NCBI RefSeq assembly: GCF_000350525.1
Contig: NZ_AOCN01000025.1
Span: forward strand, 1-64,000
Source: Leucobacter salsicius M1-8
Lineage (GTDB): Bacteria; Actinomycetota; Actinomycetes; Actinomycetales; Microbacteriaceae
Direction: 5' to 3'
Length of the DNA: 64,000 bases
The notes beneath the pieces were generated by a model, which ran no database searches, was not told the DNA's origin, and saw nothing but the letters and a program-made list of their open reading frames with translations. This document shows positions 8,995 through 18,032 of the stretch, piece by piece. Positions within the stretch are counted from its first letter, which is position 1. Each line of letters starts with the position of its first letter. Made by a program: the position numbers and the translations under genes.

Positions 8995-9294
8995 TTAGAA
9001 CGGCGTATCGCCTCGCCGCCACCCGTCGGCCTGCCAACTGCGCATGGTTTCAAAGAATGCCGCGTCGTCATCGCCTACAACCTCGCGCACGAGCTGTGCC
9101 CGCTCGCCGGCCGGCACAACCTCATCAGGATCGAAGCACATGCGGTCGTAGTCCGGCGGCCAGTCGTCGAGCGGCTCGATAACGTCTGCGCCACTGTCGG
9201 CGACGAGCTTGAGTCGGCCCTGTGGCGCTGTGCGTGGAGAGCGTGGGGAAGCTGTCGGTACAGGGGTGAAACGTGGGCGTCGTTTTCGTGTCAT
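8995..9294 (-). CDS. Hypothetical protein, 99 aa
   Basis: The N-terminus is basic and proline-rich; the conserved-looking core is DWPPDYDRMCFDPDEVVPAGERAQLVREVV. Unknown family. The start codon has no Shine-Dalgarno sequence. Instead ACCGCGCATTGTGTA ends 3 nt before the ATG, so the transcript may be leaderless. It is divergent from the methylase at 9334, and the intergenic gap of about 40 bp must hold both promoters. Confidence 0.55.
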   Translation of the reverse strand: MTRKRRPRFTPVPTASPRSPRTAPQGRLKLVADSGADVIEPLDDWPPDYDRMCFDPDEVVPAGERAQLVREVVGDDDAAFFETMRSWQADGWRRGDTPF

Positions 9295-9297
9295 GCG

Positions 9298-9312
9298 TAC
9301 ACAATGCGCGGT
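9298..9312 (-). promoter_or_regulatory. ACCGCGCATTNNNYA motif, copy 2
   Basis: Reads ACCGCGCATTGTGTA on the minus strand. The 10-mer ends 8 nt before the ATG at 9294, which lacks a ribosome-binding site. It also sits in the divergent promoter region of the methylase at 9334. Confidence 0.65.
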
Positions 9313-9333
9313 CCCTCTCGATACCCTGAGCTA

Positions 9334-10761
9334 ATGCCCGCTCCGTCTCCCGCTCGTCGGCTGTTCCTGCTTGCTGAGCGGCACCAGGCTCCACGCGCGC
9401 AGATCGTCGGCGCGGTGGCTGTGCGGCTGGCGCAAGATCTCGGCGTGCCAGTGCCTGCGGCGGTTACGAAGCTCTACCCGGAGCACCGCTCACCGGTCTG
9501 CCGTACAGAGCTCGAAGTCTTGTTCGACCGGTTCCCGCTTTCCACCTACGGTGACCCGCTGGCCTGGGCAATCGAATCCCTCGAAGGCCGCCAGGCACAT
9601 AGGACGAAGCATCACACGCCGCCTGTGCTGGCTAAGCTCATGCTCGACCTCGCGGGTGACCTCGCGGGCACCGTGTATGACCCTGCCGCGGGCACCGGCG
9701 GTCTACTGCTCGCGGCGGCCGTGCGGAATCCCGGGGTAGCCCTTATTGGCCAAGAGCTTGACCCGATCAGCCACACGGCCGCGCTGATCAACGCGGAGCT
9801 CGCAGGCATGGAGATCAACCTAGGCGAACCAGCCGATACGCTTGCCGCCCCGCAGCATCCCGCGCTCGCCGCAGACCTCGTGCTCGCGAACCCGCCGTGG
9901 GTGCGGGCCACGAACCGGCTGTGGGTTGAGCACTGCCTACAAGCACTCGCCGACGACGGCCGCGCAGTCCTGCTGCTCCCGGCTTCCGTGTGTACCGACA
10001 ATCAAGGTGGCTGGGCGCTATTCCGCGAGCACCTCGTCACCAATGGCCTGCTCCGTAGAGTCATCGCCCTCCCTCGCAGCCAATTCCGCGGCACTGCGGC
10101 GCCCGGCGTGATTTGGGTGATCGAGCGCGGCGCTCCGGCCGATGGCGTGCTGATGGTCGATGCGCGTGACTGGGAAGGTGGAACGCTGCCCGCGGGCGTA
10201 CGGGCGAGCGTAGAGGGCGTAGCAGCGCGGGGATGGCAGCTGAACCCGCCGGCGTATGCGGGGGAACCGGTGGCGGGGACGACGCTTGGCGATGTCGCCG
10301 ACATTCAGTCGTCGCCGTCGGGAGAGATACTGGGGCGCAGGCACTGGCTGGCGGAGGGCGAAGCCGGCATTCCGGTGATCGAGGCGCGGAATCTCGATGG
10401 TCAGGTGACTGGCGAGAGGCGGCAGGTATCGGAGTCCGATGCAACGCGGCTGGCTAAGTATCGGGTACTGGTTGGTGACGTACTGATTGCGCGGCGGGGG
10501 AGACTGAGCCGGGTGGCTGTTGTTGGTGACGAGCATGCTGGCGCGGTCTACGGGACATCGGTGATTCGAATCCGGCCGCGGGCTGGCGGGGATTCGATAG
10601 CGCTGATGGGGCAGCTGCGCTCGCCGCAGCTGCAGGAATGGCTGCTGGCGCGGAGTACGGGGAGTACGCTGCCGCATATCACTGCGAGTGCGGTGGGCGG
10701 GGTGTCTGTTTACAGTGCAGAGAAGCTCGACTGGGGCGTCCCGTCGTCGATACGTGCGTAA
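9334..10761 (+). CDS. N6-adenine DNA methyltransferase fused to a specificity-like domain
   Basis: 475 residues. Residues ~85-240 resemble HsdM: TKHHTPPVLAKLM, AdoMet-binding DPAAGTGG and catalytic NPPW. Residues ~320-475 resemble one half of a Type I specificity subunit: LGDVADIQSSPSG, IPVIEARNLDG, LVGDVLIARRG and a late STLPHITASAVGGV. A single-chain M-plus-target-recognition protein is typical of Type IIG-like or solitary modification systems. The convergent gene at 10710-11228 overlaps its 3' end and has nuclease-like features, so the two may form a restriction-modification pair. The start ATG has no obvious ribosome-binding site. Confidence 0.8.
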   Translation: MPAPSPARRLFLLAERHQAPRAQIVGAVAVRLAQDLGVPVPAAVTKLYPEHRSPVCRTELEVLFDRFPLSTYGDPLAWAIESLEGRQAHRTKHHTPPVLAKLMLDLAGDLAGTVYDPAAGTGGLLLAAAVRNPGVALIGQELDPISHTAALINAELAGMEINLGEPADTLAAPQHPALAADLVLANPPWVRATNRLWVEHCLQALADDGRAVLLLPASVCTDNQGGWALFREHLVTNGLLRRVIALPRSQFRGTAAPGVIWVIERGAPADGVLMVDARDWEGGTLPAGVRASVEGVAARGWQLNPPAYAGEPVAGTTLGDVADIQSSPSGEILGRRHWLAEGEAGIPVIEARNLDGQVTGERRQVSESDATRLAKYRVLVGDVLIARRGRLSRVAVVGDEHAGAVYGTSVIRIRPRAGGDSIALMGQLRSPQLQEWLLARSTGSTLPHITASAVGGVSVYSAEKLDWGVPSSIRA

Positions 10762-11228
10762 GCTGCCTGCATCTCTGAGGTGACATCCGTACCCATTGTG
10801 CGCACTTGGGTCAGGCTCGGTTGCCGGCCGGCAATGTGAGACACGAATCTGACGGTTTGCTCTATGTCGCCAGCCGCGACTTCGTGAGCCTCTACGATCT
10901 CGAACGCTGCGTCAAAAACCAGGAAGACTGCCGTGTGATAGCCCGCGCTGCGGAACGGGCTGAACCGCGCCCCGACTCCGGCCGCCCGGTTGGCCATGGC
11001 CTTGACCTGGATGTGCTGACCTGATTCGGTCGTAATGTCGTGTGATTTCGTGGAGTTGGGTTCTAATACTCCGCCACGTGCCAGCCAAACAATGTGTTCA
11101 GCGATGTCGCCGAGAGGCTTGTTGTTGGTGCGCACGAGGTCGCGCCGGCGCAGTTCGGTTACGATGCTCGCCTCTAGTCGCAGCAACTGCTTCGCTGGCA
11201 AGTGGGTAAGGTCAGGCAAATCGCTCAT
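10710..11228 (-). CDS. Possible PD-(D/E)XK-type restriction protein, 172 aa
   Basis: Residues ~40-80 contain GDIAEHIVWLARGG, then SHDITTESGQHIQVKA. The spacing of Glu, Asp and the Q-V-K strand is consistent with a small PD-(D/E)XK nuclease core. The N-terminus (LPAKQLLRLEASIVTELRRRDLVRT) looks like a helical DNA-binding or dimer segment. It converges on the methylase-specificity gene and overlaps it by 52 bp, so it is a candidate partner nuclease. The nuclease call is an inference from motif spacing; no family name is claimed. Confidence 0.55.
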   Translation of the reverse strand: MSDLPDLTHLPAKQLLRLEASIVTELRRRDLVRTNNKPLGDIAEHIVWLARGGVLEPNSTKSHDITTESGQHIQVKAMANRAAGVGARFSPFRSAGYHTAVFLVFDAAFEIVEAHEVAAGDIEQTVRFVSHIAGRQPSLTQVRTMGTDVTSEMQAAYARIDDGTPQSSFSAL

Positions 11229-11384
11229 CTAGGGTTTTCCTTCATGGTCAGTGTGCGGGATCCGTTTAGAGCAAAGGTGGCCAAGCGGCTTGCGAACACA
11301 TACAGATCATGTCATCAGTGGCCTCGACCTCTGAGCGATGCATGATTGAATCATGCCAGCAAATGAGCAGGCTAAACTCTTATT

Positions 11385-11398
11385 CGAACATAACTTCG
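11385..11398 (+). promoter_or_regulatory. SOS/LexA-like box upstream of umuD
   Basis: CGAACATAACTTCG differs at one position from the actinobacterial LexA consensus CGAAC-N4-GTTCG. It lies 14 bp before the umuD start, where it would block transcription until DNA damage. Confidence 0.65.
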
Positions 11399-11411
11399 AA
11401 CTGAGGTGTCA

Positions 11412-11843
11412 ATGCTTACACCGATGCGCTCGCCGCAGTTGCTCGGCGATCTCGCCGGCCTCGCGCTACCCGTTGCCCCCGAGGCGGCGCAGTGTGGATT
11501 TCCAAGCCCAGCGCAGGACTACCCGACCGACGAACTCAACCTCGCAGAGCTTTTGATTCGTGACCGCCCGGCAACTTATTTCTGGCGCGCTGCAGGCCAT
11601 TCGATGGAACCGGTTATCCCCGACGGTTCATTGCTGATTGTCGACCGTGGCGTTACGCCGGTACCTGGGCGGATCGTGGTGGCAGTTGTTGACGGCGAAT
11701 ACACGGTAAAGCGGCTCCATGTGGATGATTCTGGCCAGGTGACGCTTGGAGCTGAGAACTCTGCCTATCCCGACATCGCGCTGCCGGAGCTGAGTGAAAT
11801 GACGATCTGGGGAACGGTTACTTTTATTATCAGTCCCGCTTGA
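11412..11843 (+). CDS. umuD: UmuD/LexA-like S24 self-cleaving protein
   Basis: 143 residues from the ATG at 11412 (GTG at 11406 is possible). The S24 peptidase core shows the nucleophile in AAGHSMEPVI and the general-base Lys in EYTVKRL. The upstream segment before that would be trimmed on RecA-stimulated autocleavage to activate a Y-family polymerase. There is no DNA-binding domain, which separates it from LexA. umuC follows after an intervening antisense gene, and the polymerase is now split, so UmuD has lost its partner on this DNA. Confidence 0.85.
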   Translation: MLTPMRSPQLLGDLAGLALPVAPEAAQCGFPSPAQDYPTDELNLAELLIRDRPATYFWRAAGHSMEPVIPDGSLLIVDRGVTPVPGRIVVAVVDGEYTVKRLHVDDSGQVTLGAENSAYPDIALPELSEMTIWGTVTFIISPA

Positions 11844-12422
11844 TCACCACTCTGGTAATTCGTCGTGCCACGGGTGCTCCGGCGGTAGGCCGACACGATC
11901 AAGCTTCGCCAAGTCATGGAACCGTGAGGGGAGAAGCACCGGCGCCTCGGTCGTGGGTTGCTCGAGCAAATCCCAGCGCCCCTCATAACCTGTGAAATCG
12001 GGAAGGAAGACGCGCGAGCGATCCACGCCCGCGTTCCGTTTGCCGGGTTCTGCGCTCGGGTCTGTCAGCCATTCCATGTGTGCAATCCATGCGGCCGCCG
12101 CCACATGCGAGCGCGGAATAACGAATCCTCGGAGCGGTTGAGACACGTCAGTATCCGCCGCGACCATCACAAACCACTCGTGACCGTGCAGCGGTGGCTG
12201 CTGAGATTTTGTGCCGAGTGGCCAGCTGGTGCGAGGACCCGCCGAGCGCGCCGACTTTACTTGAACCTCAATCTGAACGCGCTCACCAACCGTTCGTACC
12301 GCGAGGATGTCGGTGCGTTCCAGCCCATCCCGAGTCAGCGCCGGAGCCCAATCTCGCCGAGCAAGCTCCGAAGCCACCCAGTGTTCGCCGATGCTCTTGG
12401 TCTGTTTCGTATCGATAGCCAC
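11844..12422 (-). CDS. Putative nuclease-like protein (DUF4365-like), 192 aa
   Basis: The N-terminus reads KSIGEHWVASELARRDW, then RTDILAVRTVGERVQIEVQVKSA: a Glu in the first helix, an Asp at the start of the strand and a Q-V-K motif. This is the arrangement of PD-(D/E)XK-fold proteins such as the DUF4365 group. The remainder (HGHEWFVMVAAD, RGFVIPRSHVAAAAW) also fits such proteins. It stands antisense between umuD and umuC, abutting the umuD stop codon. Role unknown; a DNA-repair or defence function is plausible. Confidence 0.6.
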   Translation of the reverse strand: MAIDTKQTKSIGEHWVASELARRDWAPALTRDGLERTDILAVRTVGERVQIEVQVKSARSAGPRTSWPLGTKSQQPPLHGHEWFVMVAADTDVSQPLRGFVIPRSHVAAAAWIAHMEWLTDPSAEPGKRNAGVDRSRVFLPDFTGYEGRWDLLEQPTTEAPVLLPSRFHDLAKLDRVGLPPEHPWHDELPEW

Positions 12423-12465
12423 GGGCTCAGCCTACGATGTCCGGGGCTGCCCGTAGCCTGCCTGT

Positions 12466-12750
12466 GTGAGCCAGACCATCGCCTTGATTGACGCCGAATC
12501 CTTCTACGCCTCCTGTGAGGTCGCGTTCGATCCGAAGCTACGCGACCGGCCAATCGTCGTGCTCTCGAATAATGACGGCTGCGTGGTCGCGGCGAACGTG
12601 GCGGCAAAACAGCTCGACCGAGAGATCATGTTCAAGCCCTTTTTTCAGGTCAAGGCGTGGGCGGAGACGATGGGTGTTGCCGTGCGATCCAGCAATTACG
12701 AGCTGTACGGCGCCGTGTCCGCGCGCATCGCCAACCGTCGCGTGTTGTAG
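12466..12750 (+). pseudogene. umuC: umuC 5' fragment (Y-family DNA polymerase), interrupted
   Basis: Begins (GTG) with the palm motif ALIDAESFYASCEVAFDP, which contains the metal-binding Asp, and continues through NNDGCVVAAN to NYELYGAVSARI. There the match to UmuC ends, at about 12728, and the reading frame closes at a TAG at 12748 inside foreign DNA. The rest of the gene resumes at about 34988. The fragment alone lacks the second catalytic Asp-Glu and the little-finger domain, so it should be inactive. Confidence 0.9.
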
Positions 12751-12891
12751 CAGATGCAATTGTTCACGCTTGCAAAGGTCGTCTATTGGTCTCGTCAATG
12801 CGGAACAGCTTCGACCATAACAGCGTGATCTCGGCGATGCTGAGATCTGGTTTGACATTGTGATGCACTGTCCCGTACTTTGTTGCATCTG
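12751..12891. repeat. Inverted 9-mers at transposon left end
   Basis: CAGATGCAA (12751-12759) and TTGCATCTG (12883-12891) are perfect inverted repeats flanking about 120 bp of non-coding DNA just inside the left junction and ending at the recombinase start codon. They are candidate recombinase-binding sites. Confidence 0.4.
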
Positions 12892-14010
12892 ATGCAAGAT
12901 TTTGGGGCCTCTCCTGCAGCGCTTCGACTGATCACTTCGTCGTCGAACGTCGCGTTGGCGAACCCGGAACAACAGGTCTTCGACGCGATGATCGAAGGCT
13001 GGCGGAAACAGCAGTTGTCGCGAGGCCTGCGTGAGCAGACCATCCGGAATCGGGTGGCCACCGTGGTGAGGTTCCGCGATTTTGTGGACAAACCGCCGTG
13101 GAAGTGGAGCGTCGCGGATGTCGACGAGTTCACCGCGGAGTCCGGCGGGCGTACTCGGACGCTGTCGACGATGCGCGCCAATCATGGCGCGATCCGTGGG
13201 TTCTGCGATTACCTCACGAGCCCCTTGTACGACTGGATGGAGATCTGCGATCGGGAGTTCGGAGAATTCCCGTCGCAGGTGTGCCTGCCGTGGAACACGG
13301 TCGCCCACCGGTTTGAGTTCGAGGGCGACGGGAAGCGTCGTCCGTTCACGTATGACGAGGTCGAGCGCCTGTTCGACACAGCCGATGCCCGTGTCGAGCT
13401 GCTGGTCAGTTCCGGGCGGAAGGGCGCGCTCGGAGCGCTGAGGGACGCGCAGCTGCTGAAGACCGTGTATGCGTTCGGGCTGCGCCGCACCGAGGCGGTC
13501 ATGCTCGACACCGTCGATCTGCATCACAACGCCAAGATGCGCCAATGGGGGCGCTATGGCGCGCTCCACGTGCGATGGGCGAAGGCGGCGGGAGGCGGCG
13601 CGCCTCGTCGTAGGACGGTGCTGCTGGTGCCGGAGTTCGACTGGTGGGTGCCGGGCATGAGGCAGTGGCTCGAGCAGGCAAGGGAGCGTTTCGCCCCGGC
13701 CGCCGACCTCGACGCACTCTGGGTGACCGAGCGGCACACGCGCCTTTCCGCCGGGTATCTCGACCGGAGGTTCGCAGAACTGCGCGACGACGCCGGCCTG
13801 TCGAAGGATCTGACGCTGCACAGTCTCCGGCATTCGTACGTCACGCACCTGCTGGAGTTCGGCTACGCGGAGCGGTTCGTCCAGGAGCAGGTGGGGCACA
13901 TGCACGCGTCGACGACTTCCATCTACGCCTCTGTCAGTTCGGACTATAAGAACCGGGTGCTCGCGGAGGCGTTGAAGGCCCTGATCGAAGGAGAAGCTGA
14001 TGGCCGTTGA
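12892..14010 (+). CDS. Tyrosine recombinase (transposon integrase A)
   Basis: 372 residues from the ATG at 12892. The C-terminal catalytic domain has the first Arg in FGLRRTEAVML, HSLRHSYVTHLLE (H-x-x-R), VGHMHASTT (GH) and the nucleophile Tyr in SIYASVS. The N-terminal SAM-like core-binding domain includes RGLREQTIRNRVATVVRFRDF. First of three overlapping or abutting genes, an arrangement recalling Tn554-type multi-recombinase transposons. It is likely the active recombinase that put this block into umuC. The next gene overlaps it by 11 bp. Confidence 0.9.
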   Translation: MQDFGASPAALRLITSSSNVALANPEQQVFDAMIEGWRKQQLSRGLREQTIRNRVATVVRFRDFVDKPPWKWSVADVDEFTAESGGRTRTLSTMRANHGAIRGFCDYLTSPLYDWMEICDREFGEFPSQVCLPWNTVAHRFEFEGDGKRRPFTYDEVERLFDTADARVELLVSSGRKGALGALRDAQLLKTVYAFGLRRTEAVMLDTVDLHHNAKMRQWGRYGALHVRWAKAAGGGAPRRRTVLLVPEFDWWVPGMRQWLEQARERFAPAADLDALWVTERHTRLSAGYLDRRFAELRDDAGLSKDLTLHSLRHSYVTHLLEFGYAERFVQEQVGHMHASTTSIYASVSSDYKNRVLAEALKALIEGEADGR

Positions 14011-14335
14011 GCTCGAGACCGGCTGGAACCTGCGCAGCGTGATGGCATCGCGCGGGATCTTCCAGACGTCGAAGCTGAAACCGCTGCTCGAGGAGCGCGG
14101 CATCGACCTGTCGCGGGAGCAGGTGTATCGGCTGGTGACGCAGCCGCCACAGCGCGTCCGCCTCGATGTCCTCGCAGCGCTCTGCGATGCGCTGGAGTGC
14201 ACGCTCGACGATCTCGTGACGATCACCCGCCGTGAGGCCGCGGTCCCGATCGCCGTGGGCGAGGAGGCGACGCGCGGATCCATCGGCGATCTCCGCCCGG
14301 TCCGTGCCACCATCCGACGACCGCGCACGAAGTAG
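14000..14335 (+). CDS. Cro/C1-type helix-turn-helix protein of recombinase module
   Basis: 111 residues. The segment IDLSREQVYRLVTQPPQRVRLDVLAALCDALECTLDDLVTI is a Cro/C1-type DNA-binding domain. The tail is basic (ATIRRPRTK). It lies between the two recombinase-like genes and overlaps the first by 11 bp, so it is almost certainly part of the same transposition operon, as a regulator or architectural subunit. AAGGAGAAGC precedes the ATG. Confidence 0.8.
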   Translation: MAVELETGWNLRSVMASRGIFQTSKLKPLLEERGIDLSREQVYRLVTQPPQRVRLDVLAALCDALECTLDDLVTITRREAAVPIAVGEEATRGSIGDLRPVRATIRRPRTK

Positions 14336-14337
14336 TC

Positions 14338-16299
14338 GTGGCGGCGAAGCCTCCGCAGGAGCCGAGGGTCGCGGAGATCGTCGCTCTCGTCCGTCCCCTC
14401 GTTCCTGATATCTCACCCGAGCAACTAGCCGAGATCGTGCATTCGGTCGCACCGATTCCCCTCACGCAACGGCTTCTCGAACTCGCATTGCTGAAGCAGC
14501 CCGGGGTGTTGGAGGGCCGACACCGGAACGTGCCGGTAACCGTCCAGGACCTGGCCCACGCACTCGTCGTAGAAGGAGCGAGCCGGGTGGTGCTGCCGAC
14601 GTGCGAGTCATGCGGGCGAGCAGTCCGGATGCCGCATAAGACCCCGAACGGCGGGAGGCATTGCTCGCGCTGCGAGCGAAATACCAGATCGGTCGCCTGC
14701 GCGACCTGCGGGCGGGTCAGGCCGGTGCAGCGCACCATCGACGGGAAACGATACTGCCGCGAATGTTGGCGAGCTGATCCTCGATCGTTCGGCCTCTGCT
14801 CCCGGTGCGGTCAGCACGCGACAATCGTCGTCCGGCGTCCCGATCTCGTCTGCCTGAACTGCTACACCGCACCGATCAAGACCTGCGGGCTCTGCCGCGA
14901 ACCGGGACGTGTCGCTACCCATCTCGACGGGCGGCGAGTTTGCGCTCGTTGCTACTACGCGATGCGCACCCCGCAACCCTGCCCTGAGTGCGGACGCAAG
15001 GTGTTCCTCACCGGGTTCATGAACGGGCAAAAGGTCTGCGCCGATTGCGCCGGCTCGCCGATCACGATGGCATGCCCCAGCTGCGGATCGATCGAGGAAG
15101 TGCGCAAGCATCGCCTCTGCGCCGAGTGCCGACGACCGATCACCATCCAGCGGCTCCTCTGCGATGACACAGGCAATGTCCGTCCCGAACTCCAGCCGCT
15201 TGCGGAATACCTCCTCACACACCACAGCAAAGCGAATTCTCTCGAGCGGTGGCAGCACAAGAGCAAATGCGCCGCCGTGCTCCGTGAACTCGCAGACGGA
15301 ACCCTGCCGCTCACCGCGAACGCGATCATCACGAGAGCCCGCTCTGGCCAGTCAGTCGCCTTCCTTCTCTCGCTGCTGGTCCGCTCCAACGTGCTGCCAG
15401 AACTCGACGTCGAGACCGTACGATTCGATCACTGGTTTGAAGAATGGCTGGCGAGCATCGAAGCTGCCGACGATCGGCTGATCCTGCGTCGATACTGCAC
15501 CTGGGAGCTTCTCCGGTCCACCAGAGCGTTCCGGGCCGTGTCGCAGGGCCCCTCAAGCCCCGCGGCCGGCTTCCAGAGACAGCGAGCAGCACTCAAGCAT
15601 TGCGCCGCGCTCCTGCACGAGATCCGATCGCAGCACGAGACGCTGGCCACCTTCTCGCAGCGCGGACTCGACGCATTCCTCACGGACTCACCGAGCCAGC
15701 GCGACGCCCTCGCCCCGTTCACACGCTGGCTGCGACGGCACCGGCTCAGCACACTCCACGTCGAGTTCCGCACGAGCCACCTCGAGGGCCGGCACTACGA
15801 ATCCGACCATCGGTGGCAGATGGCCCGCAGGTTCATCTCGGACCTCGACATGGACCCCAAAACGCGCACCGCTGGGTTGCTCGTGCTCCTCTACGGCCTC
15901 CACCTCACTCGCATCGTCGCCCTCACCCGTGATCAGGTCGACGTGACATCGCGACCGGTGAAGCTCACCATCGGAACCGAGCCCATCGAACTGCCCGAGG
16001 TCCTCGGGAATGCGATCGCCGAGCTCACTGACGCATCGAGACACCAGTCCGAGGGATGGCTCTTTCCTGGCAGGAATCCGGGACTGCATCTCACTCCGGG
16101 CCCACTCAGCCGACGTCTGCGCCAGCAGGGGCTCCGTTCAGGAAGCGCACGGACGACCGCGCTGATCGAGCTCACCCGTCAGATGCACCCACGAATCGTC
16201 TCCGATCTCCTCGGCATCACCGCAGCGTCAGCAGCCGCGTGGTCGCGCCTTGCCGGTGGCGACTGGACGGACTATCCAAAGCTCCGTGCAGAACCCTGA
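14338..16299 (+). CDS. Six-zinc-ribbon integrase-like protein with degenerate active site
   Basis: 653 residues, GTG start 2 bp after the HTH gene. Residues ~85-270 hold six consecutive CxxC...CxxC modules (CESC/CSRC, CATC/CREC, CSRC/CLNC, CGLC/CARC, CPEC/CADC, CPSC/CAEC), enough for six zinc ions. The C-terminal ~250 residues resemble a tyrosine recombinase: HLTRIVALTRDQV would supply the first Arg, but the expected tyrosine position reads AAAWSRLAGG. The catalytic Tyr therefore seems absent, and the protein may act as a targeting or structural partner of the upstream recombinase. Confidence 0.75.
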   Translation: MAAKPPQEPRVAEIVALVRPLVPDISPEQLAEIVHSVAPIPLTQRLLELALLKQPGVLEGRHRNVPVTVQDLAHALVVEGASRVVLPTCESCGRAVRMPHKTPNGGRHCSRCERNTRSVACATCGRVRPVQRTIDGKRYCRECWRADPRSFGLCSRCGQHATIVVRRPDLVCLNCYTAPIKTCGLCREPGRVATHLDGRRVCARCYYAMRTPQPCPECGRKVFLTGFMNGQKVCADCAGSPITMACPSCGSIEEVRKHRLCAECRRPITIQRLLCDDTGNVRPELQPLAEYLLTHHSKANSLERWQHKSKCAAVLRELADGTLPLTANAIITRARSGQSVAFLLSLLVRSNVLPELDVETVRFDHWFEEWLASIEAADDRLILRRYCTWELLRSTRAFRAVSQGPSSPAAGFQRQRAALKHCAALLHEIRSQHETLATFSQRGLDAFLTDSPSQRDALAPFTRWLRRHRLSTLHVEFRTSHLEGRHYESDHRWQMARRFISDLDMDPKTRTAGLLVLLYGLHLTRIVALTRDQVDVTSRPVKLTIGTEPIELPEVLGNAIAELTDASRHQSEGWLFPGRNPGLHLTPGPLSRRLRQQGLRSGSARTTALIELTRQMHPRIVSDLLGITAASAAAWSRLAGGDWTDYPKLRAEP

Positions 16300-16330
16300 T
16301 TGAACCCCGACCGCCCTCGCCTCCTGCGGG

Positions 16331-17845
16331 TCAGTGGCCGTTCCCGAGCCCACCGGTGAGCCGGGCGTGGAACGCGGTCGTGAACTCGTTCATGCCGACG
16401 AACTCGACGATCTTGCCGTGATGCTCGTACTTCGTCTCGATCGCGTCGAGCGCGGCGACGGTCGATGCGTCCCAGATGTGCGACTTCGAGAGATCGATGA
16501 CCACCCGTTCGGGGTCGGCAGCGTATTCGAACATCGTGGTCAGGTCGTTGCTCGAGGCGAATAACAGCTGCCCCTCGACGGTGTAGTTGGCGCGGGGCTC
16601 TCCGAAATGCTCGGTCACCTCGCGGGTGACCTCGACGAGGTGCGCGACGCGGCGCACGAACATGATCGCCGCGACGAAGACGCCGACGATCACGCCGACC
16701 GCGAGATTGTGGGTCGCGACTACCACGGCGACGGTGATCACCATGACGGCCGTCTCGCTCTTCGGCATCCGCTTCAGCGTGGAGAGCTTGATGGAGTGCC
16801 AGTCGAAAGTGCCGACCGACACCATGATCATCACCGCGACTAGTGCCGCCATCGGGATGATCGCCACGACGTCGCCCAGGACGACGATCAGAATCAGCAG
16901 GAAGACGCCCGCCAGGAACGTCGAGATGCGGGTGCGGGCACCGGACGCCTTCACGTTGATCATCGTCTGGCCGATCATCGCGCACCCGCCCATGCCGCCG
17001 AAGAAACCGGACGCGAGGTTGGCAACGCCCTGCCCCCAGCCTTCACGGGTCTTGTTCGAGTGCGTGTCGGTGACGTCGTCCACGAGCTTCGCCGTCATCA
17101 GGGACTCCATGAGCCCGACGAGCGCCATCGCCAGCGCGTACGGGGCGATGATCGTCAGCGTCTCCCAGGTGAAGGGCACGTTCGGGATGAACAACTCGGG
17201 AAGGCTGCGGGGTAGCTCGCCCTTGTCGCCGACGGCCGGAACGTTGATCGCGAAGACCACGACTGCGGCGGTGACGAGCACGATGGACACCAGCGGGGCC
17301 GGGACCACCTTGGTGATCTTCGGCATGAACACCATGATCGTCAGCCCGACCGCCACCAGCGGGTACACCATCCAGGGCACCCCCACGAGCTCGGGCACCT
17401 GAGCCATGAAGATCAAGATCGCCAGAGCGTTCACGAAGCCGACCATGACACTGCGCGGGATGAACCGCATGAGCCTCGCGACACCGAGCACCGCGAGCAC
17501 GATCTGCAGCACGCCCGCGAGCAGCACCGTCGCGATGAAGTAGTCCATGCCGTACTCGCGCGCCACGGGCGCGATGACCAGCGCGATAGCACCGGTCGCC
17601 GCCGTGATCATGGCGGGGCGTCCGCCGACGAACGCGATCGTCACCGCCATGATGAACGAGGAGAACAGCCCGACCTTCGGGTCCACGCCGGCGATGATCG
17701 AGAAGGAGATCGCCTCCGGGATGAGCGCCAGCGCGACGACGAGGCCGGCCAGGACTTCACGGGTGAGGATCCGGGGGCTCTTCAGCGCAGTCAGCACGGA
17801 AGGCTCGGGTCGGTATCGCGTCTTGTCGTCGGTCATGGTCGTCAT
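16331..17845 (-). CDS. SulP-family anion transporter with STAS domain
   Basis: 504 residues from the ATG at 17845 (MTTMTDDK), preceded by GGAGG. About ten hydrophobic segments fill residues 25-400, with the SulP signatures [23 protein letters not shown] near the N-terminus and [24 protein letters not shown] in the middle. The C-terminal STAS domain includes [20 protein letters not shown]. Substrates in the family include sulfate, bicarbonate and other anions; the sequence does not decide which. Divergent from a MerR regulator, with a perfect palindrome between them, so the two are likely coregulated. Confidence 0.9.
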   Translation of the reverse strand: MTTMTDDKTRYRPEPSVLTALKSPRILTREVLAGLVVALALIPEAISFSIIAGVDPKVGLFSSFIMAVTIAFVGGRPAMITAATGAIALVIAPVAREYGMDYFIATVLLAGVLQIVLAVLGVARLMRFIPRSVMVGFVNALAILIFMAQVPELVGVPWMVYPLVAVGLTIMVFMPKITKVVPAPLVSIVLVTAAVVVFAINVPAVGDKGELPRSLPELFIPNVPFTWETLTIIAPYALAMALVGLMESLMTAKLVDDVTDTHSNKTREGWGQGVANLASGFFGGMGGCAMIGQTMINVKASGARTRISTFLAGVFLLILIVVLGDVVAIIPMAALVAVMIMVSVGTFDWHSIKLSTLKRMPKSETAVMVITVAVVVATHNLAVGVIVGVFVAAIMFVRRVAHLVEVTREVTEHFGEPRANYTVEGQLLFASSNDLTTMFEYAADPERVVIDLSKSHIWDASTVAALDAIETKYEHHGKIVEFVGMNEFTTAFHARLTGGLGNGH

Positions 17846-17981
17846 GAGGCAGGCCTCCCAGGGGTCGAGATGGGTCGATGTGACACCATCGAAAGCGTGA
17901 GTGCGCGTCTGCGCGCGCCCGACAGCACCATGCAAGGGGCCGGACGTCGGGATGATGCCCGCCAGAACATGCGGGCACGAA

Positions 17982-18008
17982 CTAACCCTAACGTAACGTT
18001 AGGGTTAG
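17982..18008. promoter_or_regulatory. Perfect 27-bp palindrome, MerR operator candidate
   Basis: CTAACCCTAACGT (17982-17994) and ACGTTAGGGTTAG (17996-18008) are exact inverted copies around one A. It sits 24 bp before the merR-like start and about 140 bp before the divergent SulP gene. MerR proteins bind such dyads within the promoter spacer, so this is the probable operator. Confidence 0.75.
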
Positions 18009-18032
18009 ATGCGAGCTGGAAGGAGTTGAGCC

